Shown here: positions 25,012 through 37,256 of the stretch, piece after piece | How positions within the stretch are numbered: position 1 is the first letter of the stretch | How the letters are laid out: each line of letters starts with the position of its first letter | From: Bradyrhizobium sp. | GTDB taxonomy: Bacteria > Pseudomonadota > Alphaproteobacteria > Rhizobiales > Xanthobacteraceae | Length of the DNA: 64,000 nucleotides | NCBI RefSeq assembly: GCF_027451485.1 | Contig: NZ_DAIDJE010000200.1 | Location: forward strand, 17,348-81,347 | Reading direction: 5' to 3' | Made by a program: the position numbers and the translations under genes | The notes under the pieces: generated by a model | Seen by the model: the letters and a program-made list of their open reading frames with translations, nothing else | Databases searched by the model: none | What the model was told of the DNA's origin: nothing

Positions 25012-25902
25012 CTACCGCGCCGCCTTGCGCAGATGCTCGACGAGAAGCCTGGCGGGCTTCGGCAGACTCCTGAAGCTGCGGGCACAGATGACAAGCTGCC
25101 GGTTGGCCCAGGAATCGCGGATCGCCAGCAAGGTCAGCGGCATGGATTGCGCGCACCGTCGGGCCGCGGCTTCCGGCACAACCGCAACCCCGACACCAGC
25201 GGCCACCATGCGGCAGATCGCATCGAAATCGCGTAAGCGCGCCCGGATGCGCAGGCGCATGCCGAGCCGTGCGGCATGTTTGCCGATATGAATGGCGAGC
25301 GCGGTGGCGTTGGTCAGCCCGACGAAGTCGCCCTCGCCGACCTCGATAAAGTCGATCTGGCGGCGGCCTGAAAACTCGCTGCGTTTCGGTGCCACCAGCA
25401 TCAGGCGATCTTCGCCGAAGGCAAACCGCTCGAGATGCTCCGGCAAAGCGTGTTCGGCGGCAAAGCCGAGATCGGCCGCTCCGCTAATGATCGCGCCAAC
25501 GATATCGCCGCTCTCGCGCTCCTCGACATCGAGACTGATATCAGGATATTCGCGCAGGAACGCCGCCAGCGCCTTCGGCAGATGCTCCGACAGGCCAGCC
25601 GTATTGGCCAGCAGATGGACGCTCGCCTTAACGCCGGAGGAAAAGCCGGCGATGTCGCCCTGCATTATCGCGACATTGTGCATGATGATGCGGGCATGGT
25701 CGCGCAGGCTTTCGCCGGCGGCCGTAAGCTCGATGCCGCGCCGTCGGCGCCTGACCAGCGCCACGCCGAGGTCGGTCTCGAGGCCTTTGATCCGGGCGCT
25801 CGCCGATGCGAGGGCAAGATGGGCGCGCTCAGCGCCGCGGGTGATGCTGCCGCTATCGGCGACTGCCACGAAAAGCTGGAGATCGACCAGATCGACGCGC
25901 AT
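25012..25902 (-). CDS. LysR-family transcriptional regulator
   Basis: A 296-residue LTTR. The N-terminal winged helix reads VDLVDLQLFVAVADSGSITR with the recognition segment ASARIKGLETDLGVALVRRR. The effector domain follows, from about residue 90 (VHLLANTAGLSEHLPKAL) to the end. The start is placed at MRVDLVDL, five codons inside the longest frame. Its likely target is either the convergent Bug gene or the divergent TauE/SafE exporter, which lies 326 bp upstream beyond the palindromic elements. A T-N11-A box was not found with confidence. Confidence 0.9.
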   Translation of the reverse strand: MRVDLVDLQLFVAVADSGSITRGAERAHLALASASARIKGLETDLGVALVRRRRRGIELTAAGESLRDHARIIMHNVAIMQGDIAGFSSGVKASVHLLANTAGLSEHLPKALAAFLREYPDISLDVEERESGDIVGAIISGAADLGFAAEHALPEHLERFAFGEDRLMLVAPKRSEFSGRRQIDFIEVGEGDFVGLTNATALAIHIGKHAARLGMRLRIRARLRDFDAICRMVAAGVGVAVVPEAAARRCAQSMPLTLLAIRDSWANRQLVICARSFRSLPKPARLLVEHLRKAAR

Positions 25903-25993
25903 GGCCAGGCCTCCCAATCTCCTGCCTTCGTCGTATCCGAAGGCTCATTCAATAAGCTCCAGATTGTGCCGCCGGTGCCGATCGGTCAATGTG

Positions 25994-26226
25994 CTGGTAC
26001 CGCCGATCTGAAGTCCCTGCACCACAGGCGGCGAATTCGATCAGGGACTCCAGATCAATAAAGCGGTGCTGAATCAGTAAAGCTCCCCCACCAAGCCGCG
26101 GGTCAGGAAAGCGAATGTCAAATCCTAAACTCCCCTAGACCTCTTATTTGCCAGTGGTCCTTTGATTCTAACATTCGCAAGAGTGGCCGCTGAGGAGGGA
26201 TGCGAATGTTAGAATCGGACCACTGG
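25994..26226 (+). repeat. Composite two-hairpin elements, fused copy 5
   Basis: Three pieces are joined. A complete type F hairpin (25994-26070) has CGATCTGAAGTCCCTG and CAGGGACTCCAGATCA and is followed by the F-side spacer AATCAGTAAAGCT. Then comes only the loop and right arm of a type C hairpin, GCGAATGTCAAATCC (about 26111-26125). Last is a full type B hairpin (26151-26226) with GATTCTAACATTCGCA and TGCGAATGTTAGAATC. The piece C-spacer-B has the usual geometry, so a second composite element seems to have lost its left arm where the first was joined. It ends two bases before the exporter ATG. Confidence 0.75.
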
Positions 26227-26228
26227 GT

Positions 26229-26984
26229 ATGGCTCACCTGCTCCTGGTTTTCATTGCCGCGGTTTTCGTTCTGGCGGGCTTCGTCAAGGGCGTGATCGGG
26301 CTTGGCCTGCCCACGGTATCGATGGGACTGCTCGCTGTCGCGATGGCGCCGGCGCATGCGCTCGCCATCGTCATCGTGCCGGCCATTCTCACCAACATCT
26401 GGCAGACCTTTGCCGGGCCGTATTTCCTTGCCATCGTTAAACGGCTGTGGCCGCTGCTTCTCGGGCTGCCGGCGGGCATCTGGCTTAACGCCGACATGAT
26501 GACCGGTCCCTACGCACGCTACGGCACGGTGCTGATCGGCATCCTGCTCGTGATCTACGCGATCATCAGCCTCCGGCGGGTCGCCATCACCGTCCCCCCG
26601 CGCGACGAGAAATGGATCGGCGGCATCATTGGTCTGGCAACCGGGGTGATCTCGGCGGCGACCGGCGTGCAGGTCGTTCCGTCGATGCCGTTCATGCAGG
26701 CGCTCGGCATGAAGAGAGACGAACTCATCCAGGCGCTCGGTGTGTTCTTCACCACGGCAACGCTGGCGCAGGCGTTGAATCTCTCGGCCGCCGGCATTCT
26801 CGATCAATCGGTGGCCGTGCCGGGCGTCGTCGCGTTGGCGGCCTCATTCACCGGTATGGCGACCGGTCAGGCGGTGCGCACGCGGCTGGAGCCGGAGACG
26901 TTCCGCCGCTGGTTTCTGATTGCTATGATCCTGCTCGGGATCTATCTGGCAATCGTTGCAAGCTACGAAATCTGTTTCGCATAA
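26229..26984 (+). CDS. TauE/SafE (TSUP) family membrane exporter
   Basis: A 251-residue integral membrane protein with the duplicated TSUP repeat: LAGFVKGVIGLGLPTVSMGL in the first half and IGGIIGLATGVISAATGVQV in the second. About seven to eight hydrophobic helices are visible. The family exports sulfite, sulfoacetate or similar organosulfonates. The ATG comes two bases after the palindromic element, so no ordinary ribosome site is visible upstream: the sequence GGACCACTGGGT is the hairpin arm itself. The divergent LysR gene is a candidate regulator. Confidence 0.88.
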   Translation: MAHLLLVFIAAVFVLAGFVKGVIGLGLPTVSMGLLAVAMAPAHALAIVIVPAILTNIWQTFAGPYFLAIVKRLWPLLLGLPAGIWLNADMMTGPYARYGTVLIGILLVIYAIISLRRVAITVPPRDEKWIGGIIGLATGVISAATGVQVVPSMPFMQALGMKRDELIQALGVFFTTATLAQALNLSAAGILDQSVAVPGVVALAASFTGMATGQAVRTRLEPETFRRWFLIAMILLGIYLAIVASYEICFA

Positions 26985-26999
26985 ACGTGGGATCCGGCC

Positions 27000-27680
27000 C
27001 TAGCGCTCCGCTAACGCAAGGCGCCCGCCGAGATAGATGAACAACGCGCCGAGGCCGCGATTGAACCAGGCGATGGTACGGCTCGATCTTTGCACCCGGC
27101 CGGCCGCTTTGGCGACCGCGACCGCAAGGCACCAGAGCGTGCCATTGAAAACGAAGATCAGCCCAAGCGTCAGAAACGCCAATCCCTTGTGAGGCGCATC
27201 GGCCTCGACGAATTGCGGCAGGAAGGCGAGAAAGAACATCGCCACCTTCGGATTGAGCACATTCGTCAGCGCCCCCTGGCAGAACACCCGCGAGAAGGAT
27301 ACGCCTTGGCCGTCTCGCTCACCGGCCACGCCCGGATTCGGCGGGCGCGACAGCAGCAGCATCAAGCCAATATAGCAGAGATAGGCCGCTCCGAGCCATT
27401 TCACCGCGGCAAAGGCTCTCGCCGAGGCGACCAGCAGCGCCGACAATCCGAGCGCTGCGGCAAAGACATGGCAGAGACAGCCCGCGCCGATGCCGAGCGC
27501 GGCCGCGGCCCCGCCGCGCCACCCCTGCATGCTGCGTCCAACGATATATGCCGTATCGGGTCCGGGCGCGATGTTGAGCAGCAGCCCGGAGGCGATGAAG
27601 AGCCAGAAGTCGTGAATGCCAAGTGGAGTGGATTTGACATTCGCTACCCACCCAGCCGCAAGCTCGAAAGCGAATGTCAA
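27000..27680 (-). CDS. LysE/RhtB-family amino-acid exporter, start altered by a repeat
   Basis: A LysE-type exporter with six hydrophobic helices. The hallmark LLLNIAPGPDTAYIVGRSMQ is followed by GIGAGCLCHVFAAALGLSAL and NPKVAMFFLAFLPQFV. Homologues usually begin M-x-G-I-H-D-F/L-W-L-F. Here the codons before GIHDFWLF are S-T-P-L from the hairpin arm of the element at 27620, and no ATG precedes them. The only in-frame initiators are inside the element, for example the TTG at 27678-27680. The true start, or whether it is still translated well, is uncertain. It converges with the TauE/SafE gene. Confidence 0.82.
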   Translation of the reverse strand: MTFAFELAAGWVANVKSTPLGIHDFWLFIASGLLLNIAPGPDTAYIVGRSMQGWRGGAAAALGIGAGCLCHVFAAALGLSALLVASARAFAAVKWLGAAYLCYIGLMLLLSRPPNPGVAGERDGQGVSFSRVFCQGALTNVLNPKVAMFFLAFLPQFVEADAPHKGLAFLTLGLIFVFNGTLWCLAVAVAKAAGRVQRSSRTIAWFNRGLGALFIYLGGRLALAER

Positions 27681-27785
27681 ATCCGAAACTCCACTTGAAA
27701 CTTACGTTGGCTGGTGGTCTCACGATTCTAACATTCGCGATCTGCCCGCTGAGAAGGGATGCGAATGTTAGAATCAGACCACTAG
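27620..27785 (+). repeat. Composite two-hairpin element, copy 6
   Basis: The first hairpin (27620-27697) has arms AGTGGATTTGACATTCGCT and AGCGAATGTCAAATCCGAAA (type C). The second (27712-27785) has arms GATTCTAACATTCGC and GCGAATGTTAGAATC (type B). The spacer is GAAACTTACGTTGGC. It ends at CCACTAG, 7 bp before the hydrolase stop codon, and its left arm forms the 5' end of the LysE reading frame. Orientation C-spacer-B is plus. Confidence 0.85.
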
Positions 27786-27792
27786 CATGGCC

Positions 27793-28740
27793 TCACCCGA
27801 ACAGCGGCGATCCCGGCACGAATGCATCGAACGCCGCCCAGAATTGCGCGCGATAGCGGTCCTGCTCCTGCAGGATTTCGTGCTTGGAGCCGGCAATGAC
27901 GAGGTGCGAACCGGCTCGCAAATGATAAGCGAACTCCTCGATGGCGGCCGTCGAGACGACGGCATCGTTGCTCGCGGCCAGCATCAGGATCGGCTGGCGA
28001 ATCTCCGAAGGGTAGTTCATGGCGCGAAAGCCGTGCATGGCGCGGAACGCGGTATCGGCCCAGGCAACCGTCGGAGAGCCGAGGCCAAGCGTCGGATCCT
28101 CGGCGATGACGGCGGCGTTGCGGGCATAGCGGACGGGATCGCTGGTCAGCGGATTGTTGATGAACGATCCGGTTCCGGTGATAGCGTCATTGCCGCCGGG
28201 AACGTAGCGGCTGCCAAGCCCGGCAACGCGCATCGTGCGCAACAGTGCGCGTGCCGGAAGGGAGGTCAGGCGTCCCGGCAGGTCGATCATCGGCGCGGTC
28301 AGCACCATGCGATCGAACCAGCGCTTTCCCGCATGCGCGAGGCGCAGCATCACCGCACCTCCCATCGAATGGGCGAGCGCGAAGAACGGCGGCGGGCAGT
28401 CGGGCAGCACCACCTGCCGCACGAAAGCCTCGACATCCATTTCGTAATCGGCGAAATCGCGAACATAGCCGCGGCGCGCATCGCGCAGCCGCCGCGACGA
28501 ATGACCCTGGCCGCGCCAGTCGATCATGGCGACCGCAAAGCCGCGGTCGCGCAAGTCCCGCACCGTCTCGAAATACTTTTCGATGTATTCGCTTCGGCCG
28601 GTGAAGACACAGACCGTTCCCTTGCGGCCAGCCGGCGGCTCCCAGCGCGCGAAGCGCAGTTCGGCGCCGTCCGGTGTCTTGATCGTGCCGGAAACGACGT
28701 TCTCGGGCACGGGATTGGCGGGAATCGAGACAAGCGTCAT
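27793..28740 (-). CDS. Alpha/beta hydrolase, lysophospholipase (PldB-like) type
   Basis: A 315-residue serine hydrolase. The segment TVCVFTGRSEYIEKYFET and AVAMIDWRGQGHSSR is typical of the monoglyceride-lipase/PldB group. The nucleophile is in LAHSMGGAVML, the acid is probably in LAASNDAVVS and the histidine is in SKHEILQEQ. It has no signal peptide, so it is cytoplasmic or membrane-associated. The start is set at MTLVSIPANPVPENV. The stop lies 7 bp from the palindromic element, which could end its transcript. Expected substrates are lysophospholipids or monoacylglycerols. Confidence 0.9.
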   Translation of the reverse strand: MTLVSIPANPVPENVVSGTIKTPDGAELRFARWEPPAGRKGTVCVFTGRSEYIEKYFETVRDLRDRGFAVAMIDWRGQGHSSRRLRDARRGYVRDFADYEMDVEAFVRQVVLPDCPPPFFALAHSMGGAVMLRLAHAGKRWFDRMVLTAPMIDLPGRLTSLPARALLRTMRVAGLGSRYVPGGNDAITGTGSFINNPLTSDPVRYARNAAVIAEDPTLGLGSPTVAWADTAFRAMHGFRAMNYPSEIRQPILMLAASNDAVVSTAAIEEFAYHLRAGSHLVIAGSKHEILQEQDRYRAQFWAAFDAFVPGSPLFG

Positions 28741-28811
28741 GGAAGGAACCGATAGGCGAAAGGCGCCGAAAATCAAGACTTGCGCACGTCAACACGAGCA
28801 CGGCCAGCGGA

Positions 28812-28840
28812 CTTGAACGTATTCGATCCGCCTCCCATAT
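28812..28840 (+). promoter_or_regulatory. Sigma-32-type heat-shock promoter
   Basis: CTTGAA (28812-28817) and CCCATAT (28834-28840), separated by 16 bp, match the RpoH pattern CTTGAA...CCCATNT. Transcription would begin near 28847 and give a 5' leader of about 120 nt before the small heat-shock gene. Confidence 0.75.
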
Positions 28841-28899
28841 CTGCCTGGTGCAGGCCACGTCAGGCATTTTCCCTATAGACCCCGGGAAAATTGCCGAAG

Positions 28900-28969
28900 G
28901 CTGCACGAAACAAGCCCGGCCCCATGGCGGGCGGGTTCACATCAACAGTCGCTCAATGGAGGACTACAC
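28900..28969 (+). promoter_or_regulatory. ROSE-type RNA thermometer
   Basis: The last hairpin of the leader (28948-28964) reads GTC-G-CTC, loop AATG, GAG-GAC. The strand GTCGCTC pairs with the ribosome site GGAGGAC, leaving one bulged G. This is the UYGCU-to-AGGA pairing with a bulged G that defines ROSE elements, first described on Bradyrhizobium heat-shock genes. It should hide the ribosome site at growth temperature and melt on heat shock. The upstream hairpins of the element are less clear, so the left boundary is approximate. Confidence 0.75.
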
Positions 28970-29443
28970 ATGCGTACGTTTGATCTCACCCCCTTCTATC
29001 GTTCCACTGTCGGCTTCGACCGTCTCTTTTCCCTGCTTGACCAGGCGTCCGACGGAAGCCCCGGCTATCCTCCCTACAACATCGAGCGCACCGGCGAGAA
29101 CGCCTACCGGATCAGCGTCGCGGTTTCCGGCTTCGCCCAGAACGAGCTTTCGATCGTCGCCAAGGAGAACACCCTGACGATCAAGGGCGAGAAAGTCGCC
29201 AACGAGAACAGCAAGGAGAAGTCCGAAGTATTGTACCGCGGGATTGCGGCGCGCACCTTCGAGCGGGTCTTCCAGCTTGCCGATTTCGTGGTCGTGAAGA
29301 ACGCCTCGCTTGAGAACGGCCTGCTGCACGTCGATCTCGTTCGCGAGATTCCCGAGGCCAAGAAGCCCCGCAGCATCCCGATCGCTTCGGGCGCGCAAGG
29401 CGCACCGGTGATCGAAGGTTCGGCTGAAAAGGCCGCCGCTTAA
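28970..29443 (+). CDS. Small heat-shock protein, Hsp20/IbpA family
   Basis: A 157-residue alpha-crystallin-domain chaperone. The N-terminal MRTFDLTPFYRSTVGFDRLF is class A rhizobial style. The core shows YNIERTGENAYRISVAVSGF, LTIKGEK and FERVFQLADFVVV, then the C-terminal I-x-I anchor RSIPIAS. It holds unfolding proteins in a refoldable state at heat shock. Control is read from a sigma-32 promoter and a ROSE thermometer upstream and a terminator downstream, so it is a single-gene unit. Confidence 0.95.
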   Translation: MRTFDLTPFYRSTVGFDRLFSLLDQASDGSPGYPPYNIERTGENAYRISVAVSGFAQNELSIVAKENTLTIKGEKVANENSKEKSEVLYRGIAARTFERVFQLADFVVVKNASLENGLLHVDLVREIPEAKKPRSIPIASGAQGAPVIEGSAEKAAA

Positions 29444-29464
29444 GCTTGGCGGATTGAACACGAG

Positions 29465-29492
29465 ACGCCCCGGGAAACCGGGGCGTTTTTTT
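29465..29492 (+). terminator. Rho-independent terminator of the hsp20 gene
   Basis: Stem ACGCCCCGG / CCGGGGCGT with a GAAA tetraloop, followed directly by a run of seven T, 22 bp after the stop codon. Confidence 0.93.
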
Positions 29493-29632
29493 GCCGTCAA
29501 GCTGTCGTCCTCGCGAGCGCGAGGGCCCAAAACTAGCGGTGATCGTTATTTCACCGGATTGATCCCGAGGGGCTCCAACGACATCTGTCGGTGCTCAGTC
29601 GTCCGCGCTCAGGATCGGGGCGCTGAGCAGGA

Positions 29633-30379
29633 TTACTCCAGATCCTGCACCTTCGGCATCGGCTGGGTCGGCTGAATGACCGGCGCGGCCGGCCTGGCTT
29701 CCGCAGGCGTCGCTGCGGCCGGCGGAGTTTCCACGGCCTTGACCTGGACGGCGGCCGAGCGCTGCACAGGCTCCGGCGTGGGTTTTGCGGCCACAGGCTG
29801 GTCGGACACCGGCTTCAGCGGCGCGGCCTTCGGCCCTGCTACCGAGGGGGGCGTCCGACTCGCCATCTTCGGCATCGCCTGCGGTCGCGCGTCGAGGCGG
29901 GTCATCGGTTCTGGCGGTCCATACGATGGCCGGGGCGGCGGAGCTCCATAGCCGTCACGATAGCCGCCATAACGATCGGCCGGGACGAACCGCACGATCC
30001 GTCCGTCGCGTGCGTCGATGACGAGATGGCCATCGTCACCCGCCCGGTCGATGGCAGAAATCGAATAGAAGACGCCACGCAGGCGCGGCGCGCCGATCGG
30101 AGAGAACCCGTTCTCGCGCAGCACCACGTAAACCTCGCGCGGCGGCAGCAGTACGGGGCCATATCCATATCCGCGACCGTAACCGTTTCCGTAGTCCGGC
30201 GCGCCGTAAATGACGCGGGGCGGCGGTGGTGGCGGCGCTTCGGCATAGGGCCCGCTGAGATCGGTCGCAGGGACATAGCCGGCGCGGCCGGTGTCCTGCG
30301 GCGGTGTCCCTTGTGCGTTCGCGGCCGTGGCAGCCAGCAACAGCCCGACCGAAATGGACCACCCTCTCGACGCCTTCAT
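29633..30379 (-). CDS. Exported proline- and alanine-rich protein of unknown function
   Basis: 248 residues starting MKASRGWSISVGLLLAATAA with cleavage after NAQ. A middle region around GPVLLPPREVYVVLRENGFS and GHLVIDARDGRIVRFVPADR looks like a compact domain of PepSY-like length. It is flanked by low-complexity stretches: EAPPPPPPRV, glycine/tyrosine repeats, and a long Pro/Ala/Lys tail from about residue 150. The ribosome site GGAGCAG lies before the ATG. The longer frame to 30580 is rejected. Likely periplasmic or envelope-attached. It converges with hsp20. Confidence 0.8.
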   Translation of the reverse strand: MKASRGWSISVGLLLAATAANAQGTPPQDTGRAGYVPATDLSGPYAEAPPPPPPRVIYGAPDYGNGYGRGYGYGPVLLPPREVYVVLRENGFSPIGAPRLRGVFYSISAIDRAGDDGHLVIDARDGRIVRFVPADRYGGYRDGYGAPPPRPSYGPPEPMTRLDARPQAMPKMASRTPPSVAGPKAAPLKPVSDQPVAAKPTPEPVQRSAAVQVKAVETPPAAATPAEARPAAPVIQPTQPMPKVQDLE

Positions 30380-30844
30380 TTTCTGCTCCTGTGATGCTCC
30401 CGCCTGGAGAGCCCAGTCAGCCCTCAATCCCGGGGAGGAATTTCGTCGCCGATTTCGGCGGACCTTGGGCGACATCGCGGCGTGATGTGCCAAATAGGAT
30501 CGGCTTGCACCTTCGCGGCCTGCGCAGGGCAGCTTGACGGCGACTTTCACGCGCTTGTGTGATAGATAAAAATTTGGCATGGTCGGTGTTAGGACAGGAT
30601 TACTGTCTTAATTTCGGCCGCAAGCCCGGCATCCGGGATTGCGAGTGGGGCGTCGAGACGCCCAAAAGATTAAAGATTAAGGGCAAGGTGGTTCGTCGGG
30701 GACGCTGAACGCCGAGGCCTGAATCGAGACATTGCGGCTCGCGGAGGACGAGCGGTGGCCCGCTCGGCGGGTTCCGCAAACGCCCAAGGTGCGCCGCCGA
30801 TGGTGAGGCGCGGGCCTCGCTGATTGGTAGAGAGGACGCAGAGA
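30380..30844. other. Leader and promoter region of gltB; no gene seen
   Basis: This 465-bp divergent region should hold promoters for the envelope protein gene (minus) and gltB (plus). Small hairpins are visible in the probable gltB leader, CCCGG-CAT-CCGGG near 30627 and GGGCGT-CGAG-ACGCCC at about 30647-30662. No sigma-54 or PII-type site could be identified with confidence. Confidence 0.5.
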
Positions 30845-35581
<4,737 letters not shown>

Positions 35582-35589
35582 CTAACGGA

Positions 35590-35632
35590 CCTCATCCTTC
35601 GAGATGCGAAGACGCCGCTCGTCGGGATGAGG
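35590..35632. repeat. Short dispersed palindrome between gltB and gltD
   Basis: CCTCATCC (35590-35597) and GGATGAGG (35625-35632) form an inverted repeat with TTCGAGATGCGAAGACGCC inside. I recognise the pattern as a common Bradyrhizobium intergenic repeat type. It might set the ratio of the two subunit messages. Confidence 0.55.
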
Positions 35633-35667
35633 ACTAGAATGAATACGACGCAGGGACTTCGGGTTTA

Positions 35668-37116
35668 ATGGGCAAGGTAACCGGCTTTCTCGAAATCGAT
35701 CGGCACGACCGCAAGTATGCGCCGGTGGCCGAACGGCTGAAGAACTTTAATGAATTCGTCATTCCCCTGACGGAGAAGGAAACGCGCGACCAGGCCGCGC
35801 GCTGCATGAATTGTGGCATTCCTTATTGCCACGGCACCGGCTCGGTCGCGCCGGGCACGCCGGGATGCCCGGTCAACAACCAGATTCCCGATTTCAACGA
35901 CCTCGTTTATCAGGGCAACTGGCAGGAAGCTTCGCGCAACCTGCATTCGACCAACAATTTTCCGGAATTCACCGGCCGAATCTGCCCTGCGCCGTGCGAG
36001 GCCTCCTGCACGCTCAACATCGACGACAATCCGGTCACGATAAAAACCATTGAATGTGCGATCGTCGACCGCGCCTGGGAGAACGGCTGGCTCAAGCCGG
36101 AAGTAGCAGCTGAGAGGACCGGCAAGAAAATCGCGGTCGTAGGCTCCGGACCGGCGGGCCTCGCCTGCGCGCAGCAACTCGCGCGCGCCGGGCACGAGGT
36201 GCACGTGTTCGAGAAGTTCGCCAAGGCCGGCGGCCTTCTGCGCTACGGCATTCCCGACTTCAAGATGGAAAAGGGCATCATCGACCGCCGCATCGGCCAG
36301 ATGGAGGCCGAAGGCGTCACATTCCATTACGGCGTCCACGTCGGCAGCGGCGGCGCCGACCCGCGCAAGCTGGTCGAAGAATACGATGCGGTAGCCTTGA
36401 CCGGCGGCGCGGAAGCCCCGCGCGATCTGCTCATCCCGGGCCGCGAGCTCGACGGCATCCACTTTGCGATGGATTTCCTGCCGCAGCAGAATCGCCGCGT
36501 CAGCAGCGAGCCGCTCGGTGGCGCACGCGAGATTCTTGCCGGCGGCAAGCATGTCGTCGTCATCGGCGGCGGCGACACCGGCAGCGACTGCATTGGCACG
36601 TCGTTCCGGCAAGGCGCAAAGTCGGTGACGCAGCTCGAGATCATGCCGGCGCCGCCCGAGCGTGAAAACAAGGGCCTCACCTGGCCGAACTGGCCTCTGA
36701 AGATGCGAACCTCGTCGAGCCAGGCCGAGGGTGCCAGGCGTGAATACGCGGTGCTGACGCAGAAGTTTTCCGGCACTGAGGGCAAGGTCGCAAAACTGCA
36801 CGGCGTACAGGTCGACGACAAGTTCAAGCCGGTTGCCGGCACCGAGTTCGAACTCGACGCGCAGCTCGTGCTGCTCGCCATGGGTTTCGTGCATCCGGTT
36901 CACGAGGGCCTGTTGAAGACGCTTGGCGTCGAGCTCGATCCGCGCGGCAATGTGCGGGCCACGACCGACGACTTCCAGACCTCGCTCTCGAAGGTATTTT
37001 CCGCCGGCGACATGCGCCGCGGCCAGTCGCTCGTCGTCTGGGCGATCCGCGAGGGACGGCTATGCGCTCGGGCCATCGACAACTTCCTGATGGGATCGAC
37101 GAATCTGCCCCGGTAA
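35668..37116 (+). CDS. gltD: Glutamate synthase (NADPH) small subunit
   Basis: The 482-residue beta subunit carries electrons from NADPH to GltB. N-terminal cysteines for the 4Fe-4S clusters are in [12 protein letters not shown] and [15 protein letters not shown]. The FAD motif is [20 protein letters not shown] and the NADPH motif is [13 protein letters not shown]. The C-terminal FAD-contact segment [20 protein letters not shown] is intact. It is of normal length. The gene ends 12 bp before a large inverted repeat that separates it from the convergent outer-membrane gene. Confidence 0.97.
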   Translation: MGKVTGFLEIDRHDRKYAPVAERLKNFNEFVIPLTEKETRDQAARCMNCGIPYCHGTGSVAPGTPGCPVNNQIPDFNDLVYQGNWQEASRNLHSTNNFPEFTGRICPAPCEASCTLNIDDNPVTIKTIECAIVDRAWENGWLKPEVAAERTGKKIAVVGSGPAGLACAQQLARAGHEVHVFEKFAKAGGLLRYGIPDFKMEKGIIDRRIGQMEAEGVTFHYGVHVGSGGADPRKLVEEYDAVALTGGAEAPRDLLIPGRELDGIHFAMDFLPQQNRRVSSEPLGGAREILAGGKHVVVIGGGDTGSDCIGTSFRQGAKSVTQLEIMPAPPERENKGLTWPNWPLKMRTSSSQAEGARREYAVLTQKFSGTEGKVAKLHGVQVDDKFKPVAGTEFELDAQLVLLAMGFVHPVHEGLLKTLGVELDPRGNVRATTDDFQTSLSKVFSAGDMRRGQSLVVWAIREGRLCARAIDNFLMGSTNLPR

Positions 37117-37127
37117 AATGGGAGATC

Positions 37128-37243
37128 GTTCCCCGGACGCGGTGCGGCGCCTAGCCCCCGCTCCGCAGAGCCGGAAGCCAATCCTGCAGGTGATGGGCCC
37201 GGATCAGCGGCGTAGCGCGAAGTCACCGCCGCGTCCGGGGAAC
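37128..37243. repeat. Large inverted repeat between convergent genes
   Basis: GTTCCCCGGACGCGG (37128-37142) and CCGCGTCCGGGGAAC (37229-37243) are perfect 15-bp complements enclosing 86 bp with CTCCGCAGAGCCGG. It fills the 140-bp gap between the gltD and outer-membrane-protein stop codons and is placed to act as a bidirectional terminator. The type resembles a repeat common in Bradyrhizobium. Confidence 0.75.
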
Positions 37244-37256
37244 AGCCTTGGTAAAA

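Noticed and set aside
30560..30600. Sigma-54 promoter before gltB (TTGGCATGGTCGGTGTT)
   Set aside because: The second half lacks the TTGC core and spacing; too weak to report as a site.
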